From Lutibacter sp. (GTDB lineage: Bacteria > Bacteroidota > Bacteroidia > Flavobacteriales > Flavobacteriaceae), in the NCBI GenBank assembly GCA_021647265.1, contig JAKIVA010000008.1:1-64000 (forward strand): a stretch of 64,000 bases of DNA. Direction: 5' to 3'. Below, in pieces: positions 18,585 through 27,528 of the stretch. The notes beneath the pieces were generated by a model that saw only the letters and a program-made list of their open reading frames with translations, was not told where the DNA came from and did no database searches. The translations under genes were made by a program, and so were the position numbers. Within the stretch, counting starts at the first letter, position 1; each line of letters starts with the position of its first letter.

Positions 18585-19463
18585 TTAACGTGTTACTGTT
18601 CCTGTAGGAAAATTTAAATTTTGATTCATAGTATAAGTTGTATGATCTATTGCATTTCCAGGTATATCACCTACTAAGGGTTTCAATAAAAATGGATTAG
18701 GACTATTATCAGGATCTGGTTCAATAGATATTACAGCTATCCCACCTGCAATATCCGTAGGAAAAGTTAAGCCACTTGGAGCATTTATTAAAAAATCCTC
18801 TCCTGGAAACGGAGGCCCATCCATAGTACTACTAAATCCATCAAAATCATCAACCATATCAACAGCAGTAAATGTACCTGTTGTTACAGGAATACCATTA
18901 ATAACCGTCCATCCTTCATATTTCCAGCCAACTGGTAATGTTGGAAGTTTTAAACCAGCAGTCGGTGAGCCTGATTCTAAACTTAAAAACCAAATACCAC
19001 TATTTTCATTTGTATCAACTCCATTAGTTGGGGTTGCTAAAATATATTCTCCAGCTGCAGTTGCATAATCATTTCCTAGAGCTGCTGCATGTGAAATACT
19101 TAGATTTCCCGTTTTACCACTAAAATCACCTGCTAAAATATGAACACTACTTGGAGGTGGACTATCACCAACAGCTGGTTCAATTGTTAAAACAAAAGTG
19201 GTTGCAGATGTTAAACTTTCATAGTCTAATGAAAAAGTATTTTGAGATGCATTTCCTGTTCCATCAACAGAAAATCTCCCCGTTGTAATTGGAGAACCAT
19301 CTACAATAATCCAACCTTCATAAACATAATCACTGCCTAAATCTTCTAAACCTGAAACGTTTAAAGTTAAATTTTTAAAGTTTGGAATGTCATCACTATT
19401 ATCACAGGATGTAAAAGCTAATCCCAAGATAAGTAAACTAAATGCTATTTTAATTTTTACCAT
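18585..19463 (-). CDS. Lipoprotein with two RskA-like repeats
   Basis: A 292-residue lipoprotein: signal peptide with the lipobox 'LAFTSC' (Cys 20). The mature part carries two related modules: residues about 33-115 ('YVYEGWIIVDGSPITTGRF' then 'VLTIEPAVGDSPPPSSVHIL') and about 170-270 ('WKYEGWTVINGIPVTTGTF' then 'VISIEPDPDNSPNPFLLKPL'). The pattern 'Y-E-x-W-x-I-x-G-x-P-x-T-x-G-x-F ... I-E-P-x-x-x-S-P' resembles the C-terminal extracytoplasmic domain of anti-sigma-K factors (RskA). There is no cytoplasmic anti-sigma part and no sigma factor nearby, so a regulatory role is not supported. It follows a Crp/Fnr gene 61 bp upstream. Confidence 0.75.
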   Translation of the reverse strand: MVKIKIAFSLLILGLAFTSCDNSDDIPNFKNLTLNVSGLEDLGSDYVYEGWIIVDGSPITTGRFSVDGTGNASQNTFSLDYESLTSATTFVLTIEPAVGDSPPPSSVHILAGDFSGKTGNLSISHAAALGNDYATAAGEYILATPTNGVDTNENSGIWFLSLESGSPTAGLKLPTLPVGWKYEGWTVINGIPVTTGTFTAVDMVDDFDGFSSTMDGPPFPGEDFLINAPSGLTFPTDIAGGIAVISIEPDPDNSPNPFLLKPLVGDIPGNAIDHTTYTMNQNLNFPTGTVTR

Positions 19464-19489
19464 ATTTAATATTTTTAATTGTTATATGG

Positions 19490-19497
19490 CAAAAGTA
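19490..19497 (-). promoter_or_regulatory. Predicted -7 box for the RskA-like lipoprotein gene
   Basis: On the - strand it reads TACTTTTG, an exact TAnnTTTG match, 26 bp upstream of the ATG at 19463. Confidence 0.4.
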
Positions 19498-19517
19498 TTG
19501 TGATAAAATATAGTGAA

Positions 19518-19535
19518 ATGTTAGCTAGCTAACAT
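19518..19535. promoter_or_regulatory. 18-bp perfect palindrome, candidate operator
   Basis: ATGTTAGCTAGCTAACAT is a perfect palindrome that spans the last codons and stop of the Crp/Fnr gene. Its centre lies about 41 bases upstream of the start site expected from the -7 box at 19490-19497, where a class II Crp/Fnr activator would bind. The role is inferred from position only. Confidence 0.4.
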
Positions 19536-20205
19536 GAGGAGTATTTTTTAATAAAATAATTTCATTTCTGTTAAAATTAAGAACTCCTTCTTCTTTTAAT
19601 TCATTTAAAGATATGTTTAAAGTAGGTCTTGAAGTACCAATTAAGTTTGCTATATCTTTTTGTGTATAAGGATGTTGAATTTTTATTTTACCTGTTTTAC
19701 TGCATACGGTTCCAAATTCTTCGCTTAGTTCACCTAAAAAATCAAGTAATCGAGTTTTAGCATCTTTAAAAAGCAGCATTTGTAAACGGCGCTCTAATTT
19801 TTTAATTCTAAAATTAATAAACTTATATATTTTTAAAGTAAAAGTTTGATTATCACGCATTAAATCATGTAAAGTTGAAACGCCTATTGGACAAATGGAA
19901 GTTTTATTCTCTGTTGACTGTGCAAATTCATTTCTTTTTTCTTCACCTAATATAGCTTTTTCGCCAAATAGTTCCCCTTTACATAAAACCGCCTTAACTA
20001 TCTCGCTACCATCTTCATTGTAATAGCCAAGTTTAACCTTTCCCTTCTCAATTAAATAGACTTTATTTGAAGCATCCTCTTCAAAATATATGTAATCATT
20101 TTTAGAATAGTAATTAAAATTATGACTATCCTTATATGCCTTAAACTTATGAGGGCATAATATTTTGAAGAGGTTAACATTTTCTAGAAACCATACATTA
20201 CTCAT
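19525..20205 (-). CDS. Crp/Fnr family transcriptional regulator
   Basis: A 226-residue cytoplasmic regulator. Residues about 30-140 form the cyclic-nucleotide-binding-like beta barrel ('YIYFEEDASNKVYLIEKGKVKLGYYNEDG', 'VLCKGELFGEKA'); a long dimer helix follows, then a winged helix at about 170-220 with 'YTQKDIANLIGTSRPTLNISLNELKEEGV'. The barrel's GELFGE motif is present, but the RS phosphate-binding pair of cAMP-binding Crp is not obvious, and the N-terminus has only one Cys (residue 13), so an Fnr-type four-Cys iron-sulfur centre is unlikely. The signal it senses is unknown. It sits 36 bp downstream of the GH31 gene's end on the same strand. Confidence 0.88.
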   Translation of the reverse strand: MSNVWFLENVNLFKILCPHKFKAYKDSHNFNYYSKNDYIYFEEDASNKVYLIEKGKVKLGYYNEDGSEIVKAVLCKGELFGEKAILGEEKRNEFAQSTENKTSICPIGVSTLHDLMRDNQTFTLKIYKFINFRIKKLERRLQMLLFKDAKTRLLDFLGELSEEFGTVCSKTGKIKIQHPYTQKDIANLIGTSRPTLNISLNELKEEGVLNFNRNEIILLKNTPHVS

Positions 20206-20241
20206 ACTAAAATATTTTAATAAGCTAAATTTAAATAAAAT

Positions 20242-22641
20242 TTATTTCCCTACAATATACAATTCTCTAAATTCCTTAGAAATAATAAAAGTTATATCCC
20301 CATTTAATTTAGTAATCTCAATTTTTTCGTTATCAACTTCTACAGTATTAATTTTAAATGGCAACCCATGGATATTTATTTTAAATGTATTATAACTAGT
20401 CATATATTTACCTGATTTAAATTGCTGAATAGTTAAAGAGTGCTGCTTTCCTACCTGATTAAAATTTCTTAAACTATATCTCCCTTTTTTATAATCATAT
20501 CCATCATGAGCATCTTCATACACTTCAGAAGATTCTTCACCAATTTTAAAATATACATCTAATTCTAGTTGTTCAATAACTATTTCACCCACATACTGTT
20601 GAATTGGGTATTTTGGAATAATAGCTCCTTCTTTAATAAAGATTGGCATACTATCAATATCAGCATCTACCCATTTTTCTTCACCTCCAATTTCAATGGT
20701 ATTATCCCAAAAATTATACCATCTACCTCTAGGAATATACATTCTTCTACCTTTTGCATTTGGTTCAATTATAGGACAAATTAATATCTTTTCACCAAAA
20801 ATAAACTCATCGTTTCTATAATGAGTATGTGGATCTTCTTGGTCAAATAATACCAGTGATTTTAAAATAGGAATTCCTTCACCTACATATCTCCAAAAAG
20901 TAGTATATAAATAAGGAAGTAATTGATACCGTATCTCAATAAATTTTCTAACAATAGCTGTTATACTATTTCCAAACACCCAAGGTTCTTGATCTCCATG
21001 GTCTCCAGATGAGTGTACTCTACAAAATGGGTGAAAAACTCCTAGTTGAATCCAACGAGCAAATAATTCTCCATTTGGTTGTTCTGTAAAACCACCTATA
21101 TCGGACCCTACAAAAGAGAATCCAGACATACACATACGCTGGGCTTGTTGGTTTGCAAGTGATAAATGATCCCAAGTTGCAACATTATCTCCTGTCCAAG
21201 TAGAAGTGTAACGCTGAGTCCCAGAATAAGCAGCTCTTGTTATTACAAATGGTCGTTTTGGATAACTGAATTTCTTTAAACCATGGTACGTTGCACGTGC
21301 CATTTGCATACCGTAAATATTATGTGCTTTTCTATGGCTACAATTATTTCCATCATAATTATGGCGGACATCATTGGGAAAAGATTTACCAGGAACATCC
21401 ATTACAGCAGGTTCATTCATATCGTTCCAAACACCATTGACCCCAATATCTTCAATTAATTCTTTAAATAAATTAGACCACCAATCTCTAACTTTCGGGT
21501 TTGTAAAATCTGGAAAATAACATTCCCCAGGCCAAACTTTTCCTTTCATATAAGGTCCATCTGCTCGTTTACAGAAATAATCTTTTTCTAAACCTTCTTT
21601 AAATACTGCATATTCTTTATCTATTTTAATACCTGGATCAATAATTACAATTGTTTTAAAACCTTCATCAGCAAGTTCTTTTACCATTTTCTTTGGATTC
21701 GGAAAATATTCTTTACTCCAAGTAAAGCAACGAAATCCCTCCATATAATCAATATCCAAATATAGAGCATCACAAGGTATTTTAAGTTCTCTAAATTTTG
21801 CTGCTATCTCTTTTATTTTTGATTCTGGGTAATAACTCCATTTACATTGGTGATATCCTAATGCCCACAATGGTGGAATATGCTGCGGTCTTCCTGTTAA
21901 ATCAGTATAATTAGATACCACCTCTGTCATATCTGGACCATACATAAAATAATAATTCATTTCTCCGCCTTGCGCCCAAAAGCTTGTAATATTTCTTCTC
22001 TCGTGACAAAAATCAAAGTAGGAACGAAATGAGTTATCAAAGAAAATACCATACGATTTTTCGTGGTGTAAAGCGGTGTAAAAAGGTATTGCTTTATAAA
22101 TTGGGTCTGTTCCTCTCTCAAATGCATAGGAATCTGTTACCCAATTTTGAAACCTTTTTCCTTTTAAATTATTTTCAACTGGCTTATCTCCTAAACCGTA
22201 ATAATTTTCACTTTGCTGAGATTTAAGAGACATTTTTACAATATCACCTCCAAACTCATAACTTTCTTCCCAGTGAAAACCTAATTCATCTTCACAAATT
22301 AAGGTTGAATCTTTTGCATCATAAATTGATTTTCTCATATCTAATTTTGAAATAAGACAAATTAATTTTGACGTTGTTATTATATAATTTGTATCGTTTT
22401 CTGTAATCTCTAAGTGATTAAAACCTTTATTGGCGAATTGTGAAATTGCGTATGAAAAATCTTTATCAAAAATCCCTGTTGTAGAATATCTAAACCGTAA
22501 CACGCTATCTCTTTCAATAGTTACCTGTAATACTACATTGTTTTTACTTGTAAAATATAATGTATCAACATCTTTTTTGTAAGAGATTATTTTTGAAGGA
22601 AATAAATTTCCTTTATATTCTAATTCAGTATTTAATATCAT
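20242..22641 (-). CDS. Glycoside hydrolase family 31 alpha-glucosidase
   Basis: A 799-residue enzyme with no signal peptide, so cytoplasmic. An N-terminal beta-sandwich domain (about 1-230, 'YYGLGDK' at about 143) precedes the (beta/alpha)8 barrel. The nucleophile Asp is in 'GVWNDMNEPAV', the family signature; 'HCDYLD-like' 'PCDALYLDIDYM' and 'GSDIGGF' are also present, and 'RVHSSGDHGDQEPW' carries the acid/base region. C-terminal beta domains follow. It cleaves terminal alpha-1,4 (or related) glucosyl bonds. It comes 128 bp after glgB on the same strand, which points to use of glycogen or maltodextrins. It may have its own promoter. Confidence 0.92.
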   Translation of the reverse strand: MILNTELEYKGNLFPSKIISYKKDVDTLYFTSKNNVVLQVTIERDSVLRFRYSTTGIFDKDFSYAISQFANKGFNHLEITENDTNYIITTSKLICLISKLDMRKSIYDAKDSTLICEDELGFHWEESYEFGGDIVKMSLKSQQSENYYGLGDKPVENNLKGKRFQNWVTDSYAFERGTDPIYKAIPFYTALHHEKSYGIFFDNSFRSYFDFCHERRNITSFWAQGGEMNYYFMYGPDMTEVVSNYTDLTGRPQHIPPLWALGYHQCKWSYYPESKIKEIAAKFRELKIPCDALYLDIDYMEGFRCFTWSKEYFPNPKKMVKELADEGFKTIVIIDPGIKIDKEYAVFKEGLEKDYFCKRADGPYMKGKVWPGECYFPDFTNPKVRDWWSNLFKELIEDIGVNGVWNDMNEPAVMDVPGKSFPNDVRHNYDGNNCSHRKAHNIYGMQMARATYHGLKKFSYPKRPFVITRAAYSGTQRYTSTWTGDNVATWDHLSLANQQAQRMCMSGFSFVGSDIGGFTEQPNGELFARWIQLGVFHPFCRVHSSGDHGDQEPWVFGNSITAIVRKFIEIRYQLLPYLYTTFWRYVGEGIPILKSLVLFDQEDPHTHYRNDEFIFGEKILICPIIEPNAKGRRMYIPRGRWYNFWDNTIEIGGEEKWVDADIDSMPIFIKEGAIIPKYPIQQYVGEIVIEQLELDVYFKIGEESSEVYEDAHDGYDYKKGRYSLRNFNQVGKQHSLTIQQFKSGKYMTSYNTFKINIHGLPFKINTVEVDNEKIEITKLNGDITFIISKEFRELYIVGK

Positions 22642-22666
22642 AGTTTATGGTAATATTTCGAGGTTG

Positions 22667-22674
22667 CAAACATA
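22667..22674 (-). promoter_or_regulatory. Predicted -7 box for the GH31 gene
   Basis: On the - strand it reads TATGTTTG, matching TAnnTTTG, 25 bp upstream of the ATG at 22641. It would allow expression separate from the glgACB genes. Confidence 0.4.
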
Positions 22675-22769
22675 CTAATTTTATAGATTTTTTGCGTTTA
22701 TTACTTCATAAAAACACCTATAATCTATTAAAAAAACAAGGGTGTTTAATTTTACTTTTGAGAATACTA

Positions 22770-24677
22770 TTATTTTAGCTCAAATATATTTATTCCTAAT
22801 GGAGATATTTTAATTTCTGCAGAAAATGGTTTTCCATTCCAAGAGATTTTTTCAATATTTAATACTTTGGAATTTCTATAACCACTCCCTCCATATTTCT
22901 TTTTATTACTAGTGAAAATTTCTTTTAATTTCCCTGATGAAGGCAAGCCTATTCTGTAATTTTTAATTGAATTTGGTGTGAAATTGCAAACAACAACTAA
23001 GTCTTGAGCTTTTATGTATCCTTTTCTTATAAAAGAAATTACGGAGTTTTGAGAATCATCTAAGCTAATCCATTCAAAACCATCCTTACTAAATCCCTTT
23101 TCAAATAATGCAGGATATGTTTTATAAAATTTATTTAAATCTTTAAAATAAGCTAACTGTTTTTTGTGTGGTTCAAATGCTACTAAATTCCAATCTAAAC
23201 TATGTTGAAAATTCCATTCATTATATTGTCCAAATTCACTTCCCATAAAATTTAATTTTGTTCCAGGATGTGTAAACATATAACCATAGAGCAATCTTAA
23301 ATTGGCAAAACGTTGCCATTCATCACCTGGCATTCTTCCAAGAATAGAATTTTTACCATATACTACTTCGTCATGAGATAGTGGTAACATAAAGTTTTCA
23401 GAAAAAGCATACGTTAAACTAAATGTAATATCATTTTGGTGGTGGTTTCTATAAATAGCATCTTTTTTTAAATAGTCTAACGTATCATGCATCCAACCCA
23501 TCATCCATTTCATGCCAAAACCTAAACCTCCTAAATGAACAGGTTTGGTAACACCTGGAAAAGCTGTTGATTCTTCTGCAATAGTTTGAACATCTGGAAA
23601 AGAGGCATATACTTCTGTATTTAAGTCTTTTAAAAAAGAAATAGCGGCTAGGTTCTCGTTACCTCCATATTCATTAGGTTCCCATTCTCCATCTTCACGA
23701 GAATAATCTAAATATAACATAGAAGCTACAGCATCTACACGTAATCCGTCAGCATGGTATTGTTCTAACCAAAAAAGTGCGTTGCTTATTAAAAAGGAAC
23801 GGACTTCATTTCTTTCATAATTAAATATTAAACTGGTCCAATCTTTATGATATCCTTTTTGTTTATCGGGATGTTCATAGAGATTTGAGCCATCAAAAAA
23901 ACCTAGTCCATGAGCGTCTTCAGGAAAGTGTGAAGGAACCCAATCTAGAATAACTCCTATATTATTTTGATGTAATTTATCTACCAATAATTTAAATTCT
24001 TCGGGATATCCAAAGCGTGCTGTTGGCGCAAAATAACCTGTTAATTGGTATCCCCAAGATGGGTCATAAGGATATTCCATAATTGGCATGAACTCTACAT
24101 GTGTGAAGTTCATTTCTTTAAGATATGCTACCAACTCTTCCGCTAATTCAAAGTAGGATAAAGAACGATTTTCATCTATTTTCTTTTTCCATGAACCCAA
24201 ATGCATTTCATATACTGAATATGGAGCATCTAATGCGTTGTGCTTTTTTCTTTTTTGCATCCATTTTGTATCTTTCCACGTATAGTCAGATTCCCAAACT
24301 ATAGAAGCAGTTTTTGGAGGGTGCTCACATCGTCTTGCATAAGGATCTGCTTTTTCAGAAATATACCCGTTGTTGTTGGAGTGAATTTTATATTTATACG
24401 TTGTACCCATTTTAACATGAGGTATAAATCCTTCCCAAATACCCGACGAATCCCATCGAACATTTAACTTGTGTTCACCTCCGTTCCAATGGTTAAAATC
24501 ACCAATTACTGAAACTTGATTAGCACTTGGAGCCCAAACTGCAAAATAGGTTCCTTCCACCCCATCAACAGTTATTATGTGAGATCCAAATTTTTTATAC
24601 AACCTAAAATGTTTTCCAGCTTTAAATAAATTAATATCAAAATCTGTAAACAAACTGTAGGTAATTACATTCTTCAT
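22770..24677 (-). CDS. glgB: 1,4-alpha-glucan branching enzyme (GH13)
   Basis: A 635-residue cytoplasmic enzyme that moves alpha-1,4 glucan segments to make alpha-1,6 branches in glycogen. An N-terminal CBM48 domain (about 30-125, 'FAVWAPSANQVSVIGDFNHWNG') leads into the GH13 barrel. Catalytic regions: 'DGLRVDAVASMLYLD' (nucleophile Asp), 'TIAEESTAFP' (acid/base Glu) and 'LPLSHDEVVYGK' (transition-state Asp). It lacks the extra N1 domain of the E. coli enzyme, which accounts for its shorter length. Its ATG overlaps the TGA of glgC by four bases (ATGA), so translation is coupled. Confidence 0.96.
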   Translation of the reverse strand: MKNVITYSLFTDFDINLFKAGKHFRLYKKFGSHIITVDGVEGTYFAVWAPSANQVSVIGDFNHWNGGEHKLNVRWDSSGIWEGFIPHVKMGTTYKYKIHSNNNGYISEKADPYARRCEHPPKTASIVWESDYTWKDTKWMQKRKKHNALDAPYSVYEMHLGSWKKKIDENRSLSYFELAEELVAYLKEMNFTHVEFMPIMEYPYDPSWGYQLTGYFAPTARFGYPEEFKLLVDKLHQNNIGVILDWVPSHFPEDAHGLGFFDGSNLYEHPDKQKGYHKDWTSLIFNYERNEVRSFLISNALFWLEQYHADGLRVDAVASMLYLDYSREDGEWEPNEYGGNENLAAISFLKDLNTEVYASFPDVQTIAEESTAFPGVTKPVHLGGLGFGMKWMMGWMHDTLDYLKKDAIYRNHHQNDITFSLTYAFSENFMLPLSHDEVVYGKNSILGRMPGDEWQRFANLRLLYGYMFTHPGTKLNFMGSEFGQYNEWNFQHSLDWNLVAFEPHKKQLAYFKDLNKFYKTYPALFEKGFSKDGFEWISLDDSQNSVISFIRKGYIKAQDLVVVCNFTPNSIKNYRIGLPSSGKLKEIFTSNKKKYGGSGYRNSKVLNIEKISWNGKPFSAEIKISPLGINIFELK

Positions 24678-25936
24678 ATTTTAAATCCGTTTGGAATTAC
24701 GGCTCCTTTCTTAACTACCACTATTCCATCTCTAATTGCATACGTGTCAGTTTCTGTATCACTTAAATGGTTACCTCCATTAATTTTTACATCGTCACCA
24801 ATACAACAATTTTTATCTAAAATTGCATTTTTAATAAAACAACGTGATCCAATGCCCATAGAAATAATATTTTCATCTAATATATCTTCTAAAGATTCAT
24901 AATAATCTGAACCCATCATATAAGTATTTATTACTATTGATTCTACATCAATTCTAGATCTAATACCTATTACTGAGTGTTCAATTTTTGCTGCATTTAT
25001 AATACAACCATCTGCCAATACCGTTTTGTCTAGAGCAGTTCCAGAAACTTTTGTTGTTGGTAACATTCTGGCATGTGTATAAATTCGTTTTGCTTTGCTG
25101 TACAAATCAAATTTCGGAAAATCATCAGTTAGTGACAAATTAGCTTCAAAAAAGGACTCAATATTTCCAATATCTGTCCAATATCCTTCAAATTGATAAC
25201 TGATAACTTTATGATCGTTAATTGCTTGCGGTATTATTTCTTTCCCAAAATCATTCGTATCAGGGTTTTCCATCAATTCAACCAATAAATCTTTATTAAA
25301 AATATAAATTCCCATAGAAGCAAGGTAATTTCTACCTTCATTATTCATTTGCTCACTAACTTCAGAAGTCCAATCTGGTAATAATTCCTTTGCTGGTTTT
25401 TCTATAAATGCAGTAATATCATCTTTTTTATTTGTTTTTAATATTCCAAATGATGTAGCATCTTTTGCATTTACAGGAATGGTTGCGATGGATATTTTAG
25501 CATTGTTTTTAATATGTTTTTGAAGCATTTCATCATAATCCATTTGGTATAACTGATCTCCTGATAAAATTAAGGCATAGTCAAAATCATAACGTAAAAA
25601 ATGGTGCATACTTTGTCTAACAGCATCAGCTGTTCCCTGAAACCATTTACTATTATTAGGAGTTTGTTCAGCAGCTAAAACATCTACAAAAGCGGAGCTA
25701 AAAAAACTAAAATGATAGGTATCTTTAATATGGCGGTTTAGCGAAGCAGAATTAAATTGCGTTAATACAAACATTCTTTTAATATCTGCATTGATACAGT
25801 TTGAAATAGGAATATCTACCAATCTATATTTACCTGCTATTGGAACTGCTGGTTTTGAACGAGCCTCTGTTAATGGATGTAATCTTGAACCTTGCCCACC
25901 ACCTAATATTATTGCTAAAACATTTTTACCTGCCAT
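24674..25936 (-). CDS. glgC: Glucose-1-phosphate adenylyltransferase
   Basis: A 420-residue enzyme that makes ADP-glucose from ATP and glucose 1-phosphate, the first committed step of glycogen synthesis. The N-terminus has the nucleotide-binding 'LGGGQGSRLHPLTEARSKPAVPIAGKYR' pattern (given here in pieces: LGGGQGSRLHPLT and KPAVPIAGKYR), and 'LSGDQLYQMDY' holds the metal-binding Asp. The C-terminal third is a left-handed beta-helix. It starts 6 bp after the end of glgA and overlaps glgB by four bases. Enzymes of this kind are usually controlled allosterically by sugar phosphates. Confidence 0.97.
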   Translation of the reverse strand: MAGKNVLAIILGGGQGSRLHPLTEARSKPAVPIAGKYRLVDIPISNCINADIKRMFVLTQFNSASLNRHIKDTYHFSFFSSAFVDVLAAEQTPNNSKWFQGTADAVRQSMHHFLRYDFDYALILSGDQLYQMDYDEMLQKHIKNNAKISIATIPVNAKDATSFGILKTNKKDDITAFIEKPAKELLPDWTSEVSEQMNNEGRNYLASMGIYIFNKDLLVELMENPDTNDFGKEIIPQAINDHKVISYQFEGYWTDIGNIESFFEANLSLTDDFPKFDLYSKAKRIYTHARMLPTTKVSGTALDKTVLADGCIINAAKIEHSVIGIRSRIDVESIVINTYMMGSDYYESLEDILDENIISMGIGSRCFIKNAILDKNCCIGDDVKINGGNHLSDTETDTYAIRDGIVVVKKGAVIPNGFKI

Positions 25937-25942
25937 AATTTA

Positions 25943-27349
25943 TTAATTTAAAGATTCATATAATTTAATATATTCTTTTGCTGAAGCATCCCAAGAATGA
26001 TTAATGCTCATTATTTGTTTTCTAATTTGTTTATATTTTGGTTGATTTTGGTATAATTTACGTCCTCTTCCTATTGCATTTGTAATTTCTGAAATGCTTA
26101 CTTCATTATGGCAAATTCCAAAACCATTTTCAACTGAAATATCAATAATAGTATCTTTTAACCCTCCAATACTTCTAACAATTGGTATAGTTCCATAGCG
26201 TAGTGCATACATTTGATTTAATCCACAAGGTTCAACACGTGAAGGCATTAATAGAAAATCTGCACCTGCATAAATAATATGAGCTAATTTCTCATCGTAC
26301 CCGATAAATGTATTGTAAGAACCTTCAAACTCATCTTTTAGTTTATGTAGTTCACTTTCAACTTCTTTATTTCCTGAGCCTAATAATAATATTGAAATTT
26401 TATTATCTTTGAGTGCTTGTTTAAAAACTTCTGGAAATAAATCAGCTCCTTTTTCACCAACCAATCTACCTATAAATGCAAATAAAGGTTTTTTAACATC
26501 TAAATTAAATTGCGTACACAACCATTTTTTATTTGCTTTTTGTCCGGATTGAACGGTAGATATTTTATATTTTTTTACTAAATAAGAATCTGTTGCTGGA
26601 TTCCAAACCTCAAAATCAATACCATTCAAAATACCAACACACTTAGCACTTTCACTTTTTAACAAACTTTCTAAACCATTGGCATCTTCTTTTAATTCTT
26701 CCATATAGCTTGGCGAAACTGTTGTAACTCGCCAAGAACATTTTATAGCCGTTGCTAAAGGATTTATAGAGCCTCCCCAATCTAATAAACCTACATTATC
26801 AAAATTAAATGCAGGAATTAAACCTACTTTGTCATGTGAAAACCAACCTTGGTATTGTGCATTATGAATTGTTAATACTGTAGGAATATTTGATAACTCC
26901 TCATATTTAAAGCACTGTGTCATCATAAAAGCAGTTAGTCCTGTATGGTAATCGTGACAATGTACTGTAGATGGTTTCTCTTTCCAAGTTAGCATCCAAT
27001 TTAATACCGCAATTTGAAAAGCTAAAAAACGTTCTGTATCCTCTTCAGAATATACAAACTCTTTGAATAATAATTCAGGAATATCGACCAAGAATAAATC
27101 ATATCCTAAGTTATTATTTTTAAGTGTAAGAATTCTAAAGTTAAAAATAGTATCTCCTAAAATTAATTTAGACTCGTAAATTGAAGAAAAGTTATTTTTC
27201 CTAGTGAAATCATTATCATAAAAAGGCATAATTACTTGAGAAGTAACACCTCTGTCATTCTGGTATTTTGGAAGAGCACCAACCACATCTGCTAATCCTC
27301 CCACTTTAGCAATTGGGTAACATTCAGCACTAATATGTAGTATTTCCAT
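25943..27349 (-). CDS. glgA: Glycogen synthase (GT5)
   Basis: A 468-residue cytoplasmic glucosyltransferase that adds glucose from ADP-glucose to the growing alpha-1,4 chain. It has the GT5 N-terminal signature 'AECYPIAKVGGLADVVGALPK' in pieces (KVGGLADVVGALP), with the Lys of KxGGL binding ADP-glucose, and the C-terminal GT-B half with 'GRLVGEKGADLFPEV' and 'MPSRVEPCGLNQMYALRYGT', where Glu is catalytic. It is the first gene of a glgA-glgC-glgB transcript read on the - strand. Confidence 0.96.
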   Translation of the reverse strand: MEILHISAECYPIAKVGGLADVVGALPKYQNDRGVTSQVIMPFYDNDFTRKNNFSSIYESKLILGDTIFNFRILTLKNNNLGYDLFLVDIPELLFKEFVYSEEDTERFLAFQIAVLNWMLTWKEKPSTVHCHDYHTGLTAFMMTQCFKYEELSNIPTVLTIHNAQYQGWFSHDKVGLIPAFNFDNVGLLDWGGSINPLATAIKCSWRVTTVSPSYMEELKEDANGLESLLKSESAKCVGILNGIDFEVWNPATDSYLVKKYKISTVQSGQKANKKWLCTQFNLDVKKPLFAFIGRLVGEKGADLFPEVFKQALKDNKISILLLGSGNKEVESELHKLKDEFEGSYNTFIGYDEKLAHIIYAGADFLLMPSRVEPCGLNQMYALRYGTIPIVRSIGGLKDTIIDISVENGFGICHNEVSISEITNAIGRGRKLYQNQPKYKQIRKQIMSINHSWDASAKEYIKLYESLN

Positions 27350-27408
27350 AGGATGAAAATTTAGTGAAATTTACAAAAAAAATAGCTAGTCATGTTATAT
27401 TATCTACG

Positions 27409-27418
27409 AAAACGTTTT
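27409..27418. promoter_or_regulatory. Candidate LacI-type operator upstream of glgA
   Basis: AAAACGTTTT is a perfect 10-bp palindrome with a central CG, the usual core of LacI-family operators, 60 bp upstream of the glgA start. The flanks do not extend the symmetry. No LacI-type regulator is in the window. Confidence 0.3.
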
Positions 27419-27464
27419 ATGTTTAATTCTTATATCTAAAAAATTAAAATCCCCTAAATATTTA

Positions 27465-27497
27465 CACAAAAAAAGAGGAGTATAAAAACTCCTCTTT
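27465..27497 (-). terminator. Rho-independent terminator after aconitase
   Basis: AAAGAGGAGT (27472-27481) and ACTCCTCTTT (27488-27497) form a 10-bp stem with a 6-base loop. On the - strand a T-run follows the stem, 31 bp after the aconitase stop. Confidence 0.85.
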
Positions 27498-27528
27498 AAT
27501 AATTATTTTAATTGTACTACTTATTTCT

